Source: Oegoconia quadripuncta
Lineage: Eukaryota; Arthropoda; Insecta; Lepidoptera; Autostichidae
Direction of reading: 5' to 3'
Length of the DNA stretch: 64,000 nt
Assembly (NCBI GenBank): GCA_949316235.1
Contig: OX438742.1
Coordinates: 11,097,315-11,161,314 of the forward strand
Below, in pieces: positions 51,606 to 61,959 of this stretch. The position numbers and the translations under genes were made by a program. Numbering within the stretch: the first letter of the stretch is position 1; every line of letters starts with the position of its first letter. The notes beneath the pieces were generated by a model that was not told the DNA's origin, did not search any database, and saw nothing but the letters and a program-made list of their open reading frames with translations.

Positions 51606-53557
51606 TCCTTTAGCATTCATTATCAAACATAAAACCAAACTGGTTTTGTGAAATTTCACTCTCTTCTCTCAGTCGCCGCTCAATCACTTTCTCCGATGCT
51701 TTCATACTATGTGACATTAGCTTTATTCCTCTACAATTGCTGCAATCCATGCAGCATTTTATAGATAGGCACCGGCAAACATTTACACCCTGTTACCATT
51801 AGTCGTTTATGGGCTCTTCCTGTCACAGCTTCTAACAGTAAAGCTGACCACTTCTATCTTTCGACCCGTAACACCTTCCACGCTTCTATTGGTATTCCAG
51901 ATGGAAACCCGACTAGATAGTCCGACCACTTTTTACTACAATACACATAATAATATTTAAAGTTATACAAATAATAAGCAACAACAATATGTTGGTGTTA
52001 CGTAGTGAAAGAAAAGAAATCAAAAAACTAAAATAGTAAAATAATAAGTAGTAGGCAATGAACAATTGTCATAAAATTGTTTATTTATCCAAATAAAATA
52101 AAATCCATACCAAAACATAGGTGATGCCAGATGAACTCGGATACACCGTTCTACTGATGAATGGGCATTTTATTTGTCAACCTTGCAGAGATGTTAAATG
52201 ATCTTATTGCCAGAATGTTACTAATACCGACACAAAAATAAAATAGAAGATTGAATGGTATTAGCACACCCCGTGATATGGCGAATTTTTCCCGCATTAT
52301 AAAAAACGCGCTTCAAGAGCTTCTTCTTAGCGAGTCGATTATAAAAACATCAAATTCTTGAGGACCAGAATACGGCCACGCGTATCGCGTTTCTGTTGCC
52401 CGCGTTCAACCCCTATTTATAGGACGGTCTAGGTCAGACAGAGAGGTAAGTGTTGTAAGGAGATAGTTTAGACAGAGAGATAAATGTTGGAGAGAGATGG
52501 AATGTTTTTTGTGTTTTAGTGTGTATGATCAATATACCTCTGTAGTGTTGATAGACGATTTACTACGAACACAAGCATAACTAGGGGGGTTCACCCCTAC
52601 AACGACATTTATTGGTTGTAATACACTATTTCCATTTGTATAATTGTGCGCCCATGCACCTCTGCTGATTTATGATATCCGTGTATTCGAAACCCAGCAG
52701 TCAGACCGCCTAACTCAATTGCTTTGGGAATTGCTATCGTTTATGACGTCCATGCCATGTCCGTCCTTGTTATATCGTAACGCAATGACAAGGACAGACA
52801 GTGCACTGCTATTGCTATCGCTATAGCTTTGAGTTAAGTGGTAGAGCCCCAGATCAGTTTACGCGTTCACACAAAATATTCGAGTTACCAGTGTCGCTTG
52901 GATCGAAAATTATCTACTGGGACATCATAAATCTACTGCATGTATCATTTACTTTCCCATTTGATATTCATGAGTGCGTGTACCAAACTGCACACGTGCA
53001 AATAAGGGGGCGGAACTTGGCAAATGTGTGACTGCAGGGGAATGAGGAACTGAGGGCACCCCCTACCACTACATATTTATCTTGCATCTGTGTGCTCCGA
53101 TAAACCTTGAAACTCCTTTGATTTATTATATCCTGGTAGCAAATTTTCCAGATTCACGGTCTTTTGCGGCATTACGAACGACTGGTTAGTCTACACATCG
53201 AACGATTTTCATTTATTCGAACGACTGGTTGGTCTACTAGTCTGAGGATACAGATTCAACTTTCCAAAATGACTATGTGTGCGTGTGTTTCGATGTGGTG
53301 AATGATATACGAGAATTCAATGTGGGAGTCGCGATAGTGCACAGAGAAATTGGCGGAAATTTTGTTCTATGTGTGCACGGGGTGGCTGGTAGAAATGGTA
53401 AACATCCACCCCCTTATATAGGGTAGGTGGGCTGTGATCCGCTGTTCAACTTTCTGTGTCTACAGCTGTGGTATCGGTACGGGAGGCGCTGCTGGGCGGT
53501 GGGGTGTCTGTCTCTGTTCATGGCGAGGGGATGTACGCGGAGTCTGAAGCCAATATA
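51606..53557. other. Intergenic, repeat debris
   Basis: 52430-52500 contains tandem variants of GTCAGACAGAGAGGTAAGTG. 52740-52800 has inverted GACGTCCATGCCATGTCC / ACAAGGACAGACAG sequences. 53170-53240 repeats ACGAACGACTGGTTGGTCTAC. No gene could be supported. Confidence 0.45.
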
Positions 53558-54422
53558 CAGGGCGTCCCAAAGTTATGGGACATGAAGGGGAAGTACCTTA
53601 AATATCGTAGATAGTGAATTTTGCTCAAAGAAGACTTTATGTTATTTTTAAAAGTTAGTAATTCTGCATTCATAGATTTTCTAAAAATTATTTGCTTCGG
53701 CTGGGAATCGAACCGACTCAAATGTGAAAAAAAAAACACCCTACTTTTATGATGCCAATCGAAAGAATAGCTAAAAAATAATAACTCTGCCTAAGTAACA
53801 TAGTATTTTAAAAGAAAGGAACAACGTGAAATTAATCATTTTAATCAAATAAAAAACATACATGAAACTGCCGTAGTCAATTAAGTAGGTATTTTTTTGT
53901 AAATTAATTAATTAAATGCTCAAAATGTGATCCCTCTTGTCTTACGCAAATCGCCAATCTTTTAATGAGCCCGCTGCCTGTTGATTTTCTAATCATTTTA
54001 TGGTGAACACTCGATGTGATATGGCACAATTCTGTTTGCAACTCGCCTACGTTCTCGTATCGCTTTTTGTATAGCATATCTTTCACGTATCCCCAAAAGA
54101 AGAAATCACTTTAGCAATAAATAACTTTCTTGAAATTTGACTCAATCATTTTATGTTGTTCCTTTCTTTTAAAATACTATGTTACTTAGGCAGAGTTATT
54201 ATTTTTTAGCTATTCTTTCGATTGGCATCATAAAAGTAGGGTGTTTTTTTTTTCACATTTAAGTCGGTTCGATTCCCAGCCGAAGCAAGTAATTTTTAGA
54301 AAATCTATGAATGCAGAATTACTAACTTTTAAAAATAACATAAAGTCTTCTTTGAGCAAAATTCACTATCTACAATATTTAAGGTACTTCCCCTTCATGT
54401 CCCATAACTTTGGGACGCCCTG
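53558..54422 (-). mobile_element. Long-inverted-repeat DNA transposon, copy C (865 bp), with transposase remnant
   Basis: Same CAGGGCGTCCC ends, TA flanks and 268-base arms as copies A and B, but inverted. On the minus strand the centre (about 54110-53898) reads DFFFWGYVKDMLYKKRYENV, then [20 protein letters not shown] and a HFEHLIN stop. This matches the C-terminal end of a family of Tc1/mariner-superfamily transposases (DFFLWGYLK and HFEHL are its hallmarks). The rest of the transposase is absent, so the copy cannot move by itself. Confidence 0.9.
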
Positions 54423-54775
54423 TATACCTCCCTGGAAGGTTTTCTATTTTTTTTTAATGAAATACTTTGAACAGGTTATGTCTTTGGTAGTTTGTATCTC
54501 GTTTTAGACTACGTACGCCGTCGCATGCAAGAGCAGGTGTACCGATGTTCGAAGGTGTGTAACGCGATTAATATGTGAATGCAAACCTCCTTCGATTTAT
54601 GATGCCCGCATTGCTGGTAGTCGCCGATCTACATAACTGACGTCGGTATTCAAACCGTTTCAATAAGCGAATAAGGGATTTCGATTCAAACATAAAGTTT
54701 TTCGGCGTATTATCCCCAAGGGATTTGAAATTAACAATTTTCATAGTAGTCCAGTACAATATGTAATTTTTGTGA
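54423..54775. other. Intergenic, no recognised gene
   Basis: A block CCTCCTTCGATTTATGATGC (54586) recurs at 57929 as CCTCCTATCATTTTATGATG. Nothing else is seen. Confidence 0.4.
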
Positions 54776-55195
54776 TGTAACTCAAATCTTGAAGTTCCTG
54801 ATTTTTGTAGAAGAATAGATTAATAGATTAAAAATATTTTCTAACCATTCTGTAGCTTGCTTTAAGTTAAAGTTATCACTATGAACTTCATTGCGTTGTA
54901 GAAGATGCTAAGATCTCCTAAAACAATTTTCGAAAAATTAATCAATGGCTACTTTATAATTTCTAAAAATAATAATAATAATTGAGTCGTGATATTGCCC
55001 TCGGTGAAATTTTCCAATAATATAACGAAGTTATTCGATTTTTTTGAAAATAGTTACAGGAGCTCTAACCTACCTACATTCTCCTACGTAATGAAATTCA
55101 CAGTGGTAGTTTGAATCTAATAGTCTGTTTTTTTACTAAATACTTATTCTATCACTGACAGGTGTTCTATCCTTGTGCAAAAAATCGGAAGGTAA
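54776..55195. mobile_element. Fold-back element family 2, copy
   Basis: Contains TCTTGAAGTTCCTGATTTTT, TAGCTTGCTTTAAG, AGATGCTAAGATCTCCTAA and an inverse end with CCTTGTGCAAAAAATC. The same order is seen at 12964-13411 and, in part, at 22415-22832. Confidence 0.68.
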
Positions 55196-55565
55196 AAGTA
55201 TATCCTTACTGGACTATAGCTGTTCCTTGGTACCAAAGATCCTTCTTGCCAAATAGATTGTTGGTCATCAAGAAGTAGATACCCTTACAGGTCTAATGAG
55301 CTGTCAGTGAGTGCGACTTTTTACAAGATTTAATTTAATATGCAATGTTCGTATGTAAGTTGTGCGTTTAAAAATTTGCAAACCATTTTTTTATACGTAG
55401 TGCGGGTTAGCACTTATTATTATTATTATAGATTCTTTATTGCAAATAAACACAAAGGATACATTTGTCAGATAAAAACATACAAAGGTGAGCTTATCTC
55501 TAAGAGAGATCTCTTCCATTCAACCCTATAAGCGGTTAGAGTGTGTATAACGGGGAATAAAAAGG

Positions 55566-55867
55566 GCACTTGACCTCAATAACACCTTATGTTAAGAGAT
55601 GATGCCGAAGGTGGAAGCGTAGAGACCCGGAAAGCCCATCTTATTTGGGGACTGGCTATCTTATCTCTCACAACCGGCACACAATATTGCTATTAACATT
55701 AACGTCGCGAATGCTATTAACATTGCATATGATGGTGGTAGCTAGCTTTTAGAATGCCCTACGACCAAACCGGTACTAAACATGTATACCCCGCTGGTGA
55801 TCGAACCCGCGAACTCCGATTCGTAAACCCTATGTTGTTTATAATTTGAGCCACGCAGGCGGTTAAA
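55566..55867 (-). repeat. SINE family alpha, inverted copy
   Basis: Minus strand starts TAACCGCCTGCGTGGCTCAA, has the B-box GCGGGTTCGATCACCAGCGG, and ends near CATAAGGTGTTATTGAGG. A duplicated AACATTAACGTCGCGAATGC segment is inserted at 55700. Confidence 0.78.
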
Positions 55868-56099
55868 ACATCTAGTATGAAAGTACGCTTTGAAAGGCTA
55901 TATCTATTTATTGCGTTTCAATAGAAACTTAAACTGTTTGTAGCAGTATAAGGACCCAGGCCTCAATTTTCGATAATAATTTCAACTTGACACCTGCAAC
56001 TGTATCTGTAGAGAAGGGCCTTCAAATACTATAATAAAAAAAAAAATATCCATAGACATACACACAGCGCCATCTAGTTCCACAGTAAGCAACTATAGG

Positions 56100-56260
56100 C
56101 TTGTTTTGTAAATAAATACTTATTAAATGAAAACATCCATAACTCGGGTACCAATGTCCTAATTCATCACACAAACATATGCCCCTAGCCGGATTCGAAC
56201 CCGCAATCTTTTGGTATAGTGGCCAGAGTTGCTAACCACTACACAAATTTGTGAATAGTG
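56100..56260 (-). repeat. SINE family gamma copy
   Basis: Minus strand: GTGTAGTGGTTAGCAACTCT (A-box-like), GCGGGTTCGAATCCGGCTAG (B-box), TATGTTTGTGTGATGAATTA. It is the best copy of this family in the window. Confidence 0.78.
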
Positions 56261-56839
56261 AAACAATTAGGAACTCTTAGGACATGATTCCTACTTGTAC
56301 CAACTTGACTGTATTTTTTACATTGGCTTTCGTGTTTTACAGCACAAGCTGCATCACATGAGGTGCAAGTAAGCAGCATGATAAAGTCTTCGGGTAAATA
56401 AATTTACTACAGATAAAATCTTGTAAATAGGTGTTCTTAGGAAAACAGCCAAACATTAGAAAAATAAGCGACTTCAATAGGTTCCTACTCTATAGCTCTG
56501 GAGTGCATTCAGTAGACCTTCTTTAATGTTATGTTATGTATGTAGCACCACCCTTCGGCCTGTATTAATAAACTGTTCTCAAGATTTGTATTACATACTA
56601 AAAGATTGATATATTACATAAAAAAACAGCATTGAGACTGAGACGCGATCTCTATCTCAAGATGGATTTATTAATATGGCCTAAAGACCCCTAATAACCT
56701 TCTAAAAAAGTAATTATGAAATCAGTTCAAAACTGCCAAAATATTACGGAACATATACTACATTTAAAAATGGCTATAAATTGAAAAGTTAGAAAACCCC
56801 CGGAAGACTAAGATGTCCTCCAAATACACCATACAACTG
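56261..56839. other. Intergenic, repeat debris
   Basis: 56545-56700 carries the CGGCCTGTATTAATAAACTG / GATGGATTTATTAATATGGC inverted repeat also found at 36050-36210. No gene was found. Confidence 0.45.
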
Positions 56840-57190
56840 TTAAATATCTTCGAAACGACTTAACCGATTTTCATGAAACATGGCTAGTAACCTGTCCCCT
56901 CGTTTAATCTTTAATATAAAAAGATCGCATTCAAACAGACCAAGCATTACTGCGATACATCCGGAGAAAGACTGGACACACACAACGCCGTGAAATATTC
57001 TCGTTTTTCGTCAGGGGTTAAAAAATACAGTAAAAATAAGATCTTTTCATTTAGGAAGTCGTTTAAAATTTTTAATATCGATATAAGTATCTAAAGCTCA
57101 AAAAACTCGACGGCGAAATTTTGTAATTTGCGGACGTCATGTTTTTTAACCGACTCCAAAAAGGAGGAGATTCTCAATTCGGCCGTTTGT
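56840..57190 (+). repeat. Abundant lepidopteran LINE-like 3' region
   Basis: AACGACTTAACCGATTTTCA, CGGAGAAAGACTGGACACAC, CGTTTTTCGTCAGGGGTTAA and ACCGACTCCAAAAAGGAGGA are all pieces of a frequent lepidopteran repeat, probably RTE-like. Fragments of it recur through both big introns. Confidence 0.6.
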
Positions 57191-58329
57191 ATGTTTTTTT
57201 TATGTATTTATGTATGTACACAACTAACTCCCGAGACTTGGCAGTTGATTCGCATAATCCTAAACAATCTCACCAGGTTGACAGGTGGACCCTTGAGATG
57301 CTACAGCATCAATATCATTATATATCATTGCTATTTAAGAGACTGTTAAGTATGTGACTGTAAAAAGCACAATCTCTTTCCACCATATCGCCCGTATGTC
57401 TTGACTTGCCGAACGCAAATATTTGGTAATGTGGTATGGTAAAGTGGTATGACTCTTTCATAATGCGAACAGCTAAGGCATAGGCTGTCCGGAGGCTGTC
57501 TTTCCAAAATCTTACTGATGTCGCGTGCTTCATCTTTGCCGTCTTCTCTTTTATTCAGTCAATCGTAAAAAATATGTAGTTAAAATAAACTAAAAAACAC
57601 AAAGTACAAAGTGTGCAAAGTATAAAGTATACATCGGACTCGTCAAAATAAATCTACATGAGCCCAAACTCCACTGAATAGATCCACCTCCAGACTCCAA
57701 TATCAGATCAGTTCCAATATACCGAATTATAGTATTGTCACCTGAATTACATAAACATAAGTTGTATTTCGACAATTAGAAGTAGGCAGGTCAAAATTGA
57801 CTTCCAAAATTTGTTAGTTACAAGAGAAGCTAATAAAGAGTTCAACAAAACCTTAGCAGCACGTTAGTTACCTAGACATACGAGTACCTACTATGCCATG
57901 ATATTTATGTTGTAAAGTGCAACTGAACCTCCTATCATTTTATGATGCCCGCGTATTCTGTCCGTAAAACCTAACCAGCGAATCAATACTTCTAGGGGTG
58001 AAAGAGAACGTACTAACTTAGACCTACTCACTCATGCCAATAATAGACAATAAGTACCACACAGAATTATATAGTGCTAACGTATACGATACAAAGTTAA
58101 AAAATAAATAGCTACACAACGATATATCAAATATATTTAAATGTAATACCCTCAATCTTGAAACCGTAACTATCATGTAGCCTCCTTACCCATACAATTC
58201 GTGTCCTTCACGGTCAAGAGTATGGTACATTCCTTATTTAAAAGCTTACCTCAGCGGCATTTTCATTAGCCCAGGGAAAATACGGTAAAAACTTAGCTTA
58301 TTCACAATTCTGAACCGACCTATATGTAT
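57191..58329. other. Intergenic, no supported gene
   Basis: Overlapping short open frames near 57128-57360 fall in repeat-derived sequence. Nothing else is recognised. Confidence 0.4.
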
Positions 58330-59285
58330 AGTTGCTATCTTCTAGAGGTTTATAGATGTAATTTTGAATAACTAAGCGTAAAAAGAATGATAACTGAGTC
58401 TAGATTGACTTCGGCGAGTGAAGTTGCATTTTTCTTTATAATTCTTACAATTTGTGCATTCTGACTTTTGAAGCTTTGAATGGCAGAATATTGTGCAGCA
58501 AAAGTTAGTGATGGTGTATTGTACAAGTAAAGGGATGTGTAATTTAAATTGCGTAACGAAGCTTTCGGGTTCCCACAAGAAGCCGCCAAAATTCTGTCTC
58601 TGTATACGCCAAGTACACGACGAATTACTTATTTTGATTGAGACTGACATATCATCTGAAGAAATAAGAGAAACGAGACATGGCTGTATGGGCTTAGAAC
58701 CCTTTGCCTTCTCCGAGAGGAGATAATAAAACGAAAAAAAAAATGTCGGCTTTTTGGCGGGAACTCGGCGAGTAAAGTAGCATTTTTCTTTATAATTCTT
58801 ATAATTTGTGCAGTCTAAATTTTGAAGCTTAATAATGGCAGAATATTGTGCAGCAAACGTTAGTGATGGTGTACAAGTGAAGGGAAGTGTAAATTAAAGT
58901 GCGTAACGGAGCTTTCGGGTTCCCACAAGAAGCCGCCAAAATCTTTTGTAAAGCATTCTGCCTCTTTACTGAAGAATGACTTGACCGTGACTAGACTCTG
59001 TATACGCCAAGTATACGACGAATTACTTGTTTTGACTGAGACTGACTTACAAACTGAAGAAATAAGATAAATAAGACATGGCTGTTTGGGCTAGATCCCT
59101 TTGCCTTCTCCTATAGGAGAAAAAAAAACTAAAAAAAAAAAAAATGTCTACATTTTTTTAGTAAAACCTATTATTAATTTGTATCTGACATTTATTGCTA
59201 TCTTATAGAGGCACATTAGAAATGTAATTTGAATCACTAAGCCTAAAAAAATTAGGCTAAATAGCTTAGTCTAGATGTTTTTAGA
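58330..59285 (+). repeat. Local duplication (A-B-B'-A' arrangement)
   Basis: Block B (about 58408-58740) and B' (about 58762-59135) share GTAGCATTTTTCTTTATAAT, TGGCAGAATATTGTGCAGCA, TTTCGGGTTCCCACAAGAAG and TGTATACGCCAAGTA in the same order. A block beginning CTATCTT-TAGAGG with GTCTAGAT at its end flanks both (58335-58408 and 59197-59275). B' carries an extra 50-60 bases near 58945. B has short open frames on both strands, none preserved in B'. Confidence 0.8.
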
Positions 59286-60240
59286 AACACTAATTTGTAT
59301 CTTAGTAGGTAACAATAAATACTAACTGATATTTAATTAGGTAGACTTTTGTTAAACACAGTTAACTTATTGATTGATAAAAAACTAAGCATGTATAGTT
59401 AGGCATGCATGTGTTTTCAGCTGAAAAAGTCGTTGAGTTTAATTGCATAAGAAATAAAAATGAGAACTATTATTTTGTAACGATAATTACTATAAATGTT
59501 TTGAATTAAAAGAGCACCCATAAATTGAGCATTTCTTTTAAAATACTGATATGTTCTTGTATTCTTCACTTCACTGATATGTTAACGTTTGTCTATTCAC
59601 GCCGCACACTCGAGGTGTAATCGAATTAAAATAGAAAAATATTTTATTGTTATACAATAAGGCTGTTTACTACAAAACCTGAAAAGCCTTTAATCCCGTA
59701 CGATATTCCATACTACTTTCATATTACTATCTTTCTACATAGATAACTTTCAAGCTCAATTTTTTCGAAACTAATAAACCCGCAAATGCATCTTCATATA
59801 CATAAAATACGTAACATTAAGTACGCGTGCATCTAAAAAGTTAGTTGAGAACATTTAAGGAGTATTGAAACTGAATTAGACCGATTATTCCATAGTAATA
59901 GAAAAATGCAATAAGCATATTTTTTTAAATTCGATATTGTGAAAATGTTTTTTATTAACTTTTTATATCTATGTATCATGTTTAGTAAGTTTCATTAGAA
60001 TCGGTCTATTCATTCCGAAAAATTTGGACTTGAAAGTTTATACGGATAGCCGTGTGTGATAAACCCTCTTAACACGTATTAAGATTATGATCCCATAACC
60101 CCCTATCCTGAATCCGTTGTTGCCTCATACAGACGCGGATTAGGTCTTCAACTAACACTACTATATTTGTATAGTATAGTGTAATTGCCGTTCCGCAGTA
60201 CTGGCCATTTCAAATCAAAATCATTTTTGTTTGGCTAAGA
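59286..60240. other. Intergenic, no recognised gene
   Basis: AGTTTCATTAGAATCGGTCT near 59988 recurs at 35083. A GTTATGGGATCATAATC-type inverse lies nearby. Otherwise nothing. Confidence 0.4.
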
Positions 60241-60354
60241 ATTATAATTTCAAATTAATTTTATTTTAAAAACATGGAATTCTTTTTCCAAAAGTAGTAA
60301 TTTGTTTATTGATTAGTGTTACATTTTCATCGCATTTCAATCTTTTTCGTCAAC

Positions 60355-60651
60355 ATGGATACGTTAAAAATTCGAGTAATTATGGAATATGAGTACCGTC
60401 GTGGCAGCAACGTGGCACAAGCGGCACGCAACATCAACGACATTTACGGAGCTAACATTACAAACCAACGCACCACCTGTTATTGGTTTGCACGCTTCCG
60501 TTCTGGGAATTTCGACCTGAAATATGAGCCTCGCGGTCGTCCGAAGACTTTGGTCGACAATGACGAATTAAAGGCGATTGTGGAAGCTGATGATACACAA
60601 TCTACGGCTGAACTAGCAGCAGCTTTCGACGTTAAACGCCCATATCTCTAA
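60355..60651 (+). pseudogene. Mariner transposase, N-terminal third (cecropia/mori type)
   Basis: From the ATG at 60355 the frame reads IRVIMEYEYRRGSNVAQAA, the first helix-turn-helix, then CYWFARFRSGNFDLKYEPRG with RPKTLVDNDELKAIVEAD, the second HTH and GRPK hook of mariner transposases. The frame stops at 60649-60651, after about 98 residues, before any of the D,D34D catalytic region. It differs in type from the pseudogene at 29915-30455. It might be the source family of the TTAGGTC MITEs, but that is not shown. Confidence 0.85.
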
Positions 60652-61824
60652 TCAATATTTTTTTATGTTCACTGTCATCAAAGAGTAATAATTCAAATTT
60701 CGTATAATATCACAGGCGACAGAGTTTCATTGTAGGTATATCTCATGTATGTATAGGAGCCGCTAAAACCCTTGCAAATTGTATCCTATTGCGAATACTT
60801 ACAGTATGAAATTGTAAAGCACGTGGGGAGAGCACGTGGTTCGTTCACGAATCTTCTATCTCTACTGTAGTTCTTTCGCCCTGGTACACGTTCGGGTTTT
60901 GCCGTCCAATATTCTAAGCCGTTCGTTGTTTCCGGCTCGGCGTCCGGGTGCTATCTAGGAAACACGTCGCACAAGAAAGAAACTTAGTGATTATATTCTC
61001 TTTGCTTGCCCCACATTAGTTGCTATTTAGGTGATTTACGAAATTACTTGACTTTATTTTGCATATAATAGTTGTTTTTATTGATAGTTCCTATTTTGTA
61101 TGGATGGAAGAATAGGGACAGAGCAGATGTAGGAGTAGATAGAGGTAGACACAGAACAGCGGACATTTGAATTGTGTTAGCCGATTCCATTTATTATTTA
61201 AAAACATTTTCTCAAATAATGAATAATAATCTGAAAAGTAAAACACTTAAATTAGTTAACATTCAGTATAGTCATATCGGACACTATCCACGAGGTAAGT
61301 AAAACAGTATTTCACAAATTATGAAGTTTACATAGTTATCGAATAAATACAACGAATACCGCTATCGCCACGTTGAGGCTCGCCGAAATTTGGAAAAAAC
61401 TTATTGTGATAGGCCCCGCAGCAAAGTTCTCCCCGTGTATACCTAGACATTAATTACCCAGCGTAGTCTTTAATTTAACTTTAATAATATTCACCCCATT
61501 CCCGATAATAATCTTTTTAAAGAATCTAAAGTACTTATCACAGTAACCGGAATGGAACTGGGCAACGCAGTTAAGGATTATTCGGTCTGGATACTAAATC
61601 ACCTTGCAGCTTCTGACTCCCTGGTATCAAATCTGGCACCCCTTTGCTAGGAACCGCTGGCCACGCCTTCTTGCAAACTGCACTCGATGCAACGTGCCAA
61701 TGCACCGCAACAGTTTTACACTCTATTTCAACGCAATAAGATTAAAAGTACGGAAATTGTAGGAATGTAAGTATTCCTACTCCCTTCTCCATAATGAAAT
61801 TCGATGTAGTAACAAAACGGGTCG
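60652..61824. other. Intergenic, no recognised gene
   Basis: TTCTTTCGCCCTGGTACACG (60870) and TTTCTTTCGCCCTGGTACCC (63136) are two copies of one repeat end. The stretch 61540-61700 is GC-richer but has no exon-like frame. Confidence 0.4.
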
Positions 61825-61951
61825 GGTGGCGATTCACACCACAAACGGTTCGCACCGCGGTGTGAAACGACCCATTCAATTTTTGAAGAGCCCCTTTCGC
61901 ACCAGTGGTGTGAATCGCCACCTGCAAATTTTGAATGGGTCGATTCGCACC
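61825..61951. promoter_or_regulatory. Cluster of six TTCRCACC half-sites in palindromic pairs
   Basis: Half-sites TTC(G/A)CACC occur at 61833-61840, 61849-61856, 61896-61903 and 61944-61951, and the inverse GGTGTGAA at 61859-61866 and 61907-61914. They form two palindromes with two- and three-base centres. An 18-base perfect inverted repeat (61825-61842 and 61905-61922) and a GAATGGGTCG inverted repeat overlap them. The arrangement is visible directly; a binding function is inference. Confidence 0.6.
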
Positions 61952-61959
61952 ACAAGGTA

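Noticed and set aside
57128..57357. Two overlapping plus-strand frames of about 72 codons
   Set aside because: They start inside a common repeat (CCGACTCCAAAAAGGAGG) and show no coding pattern.
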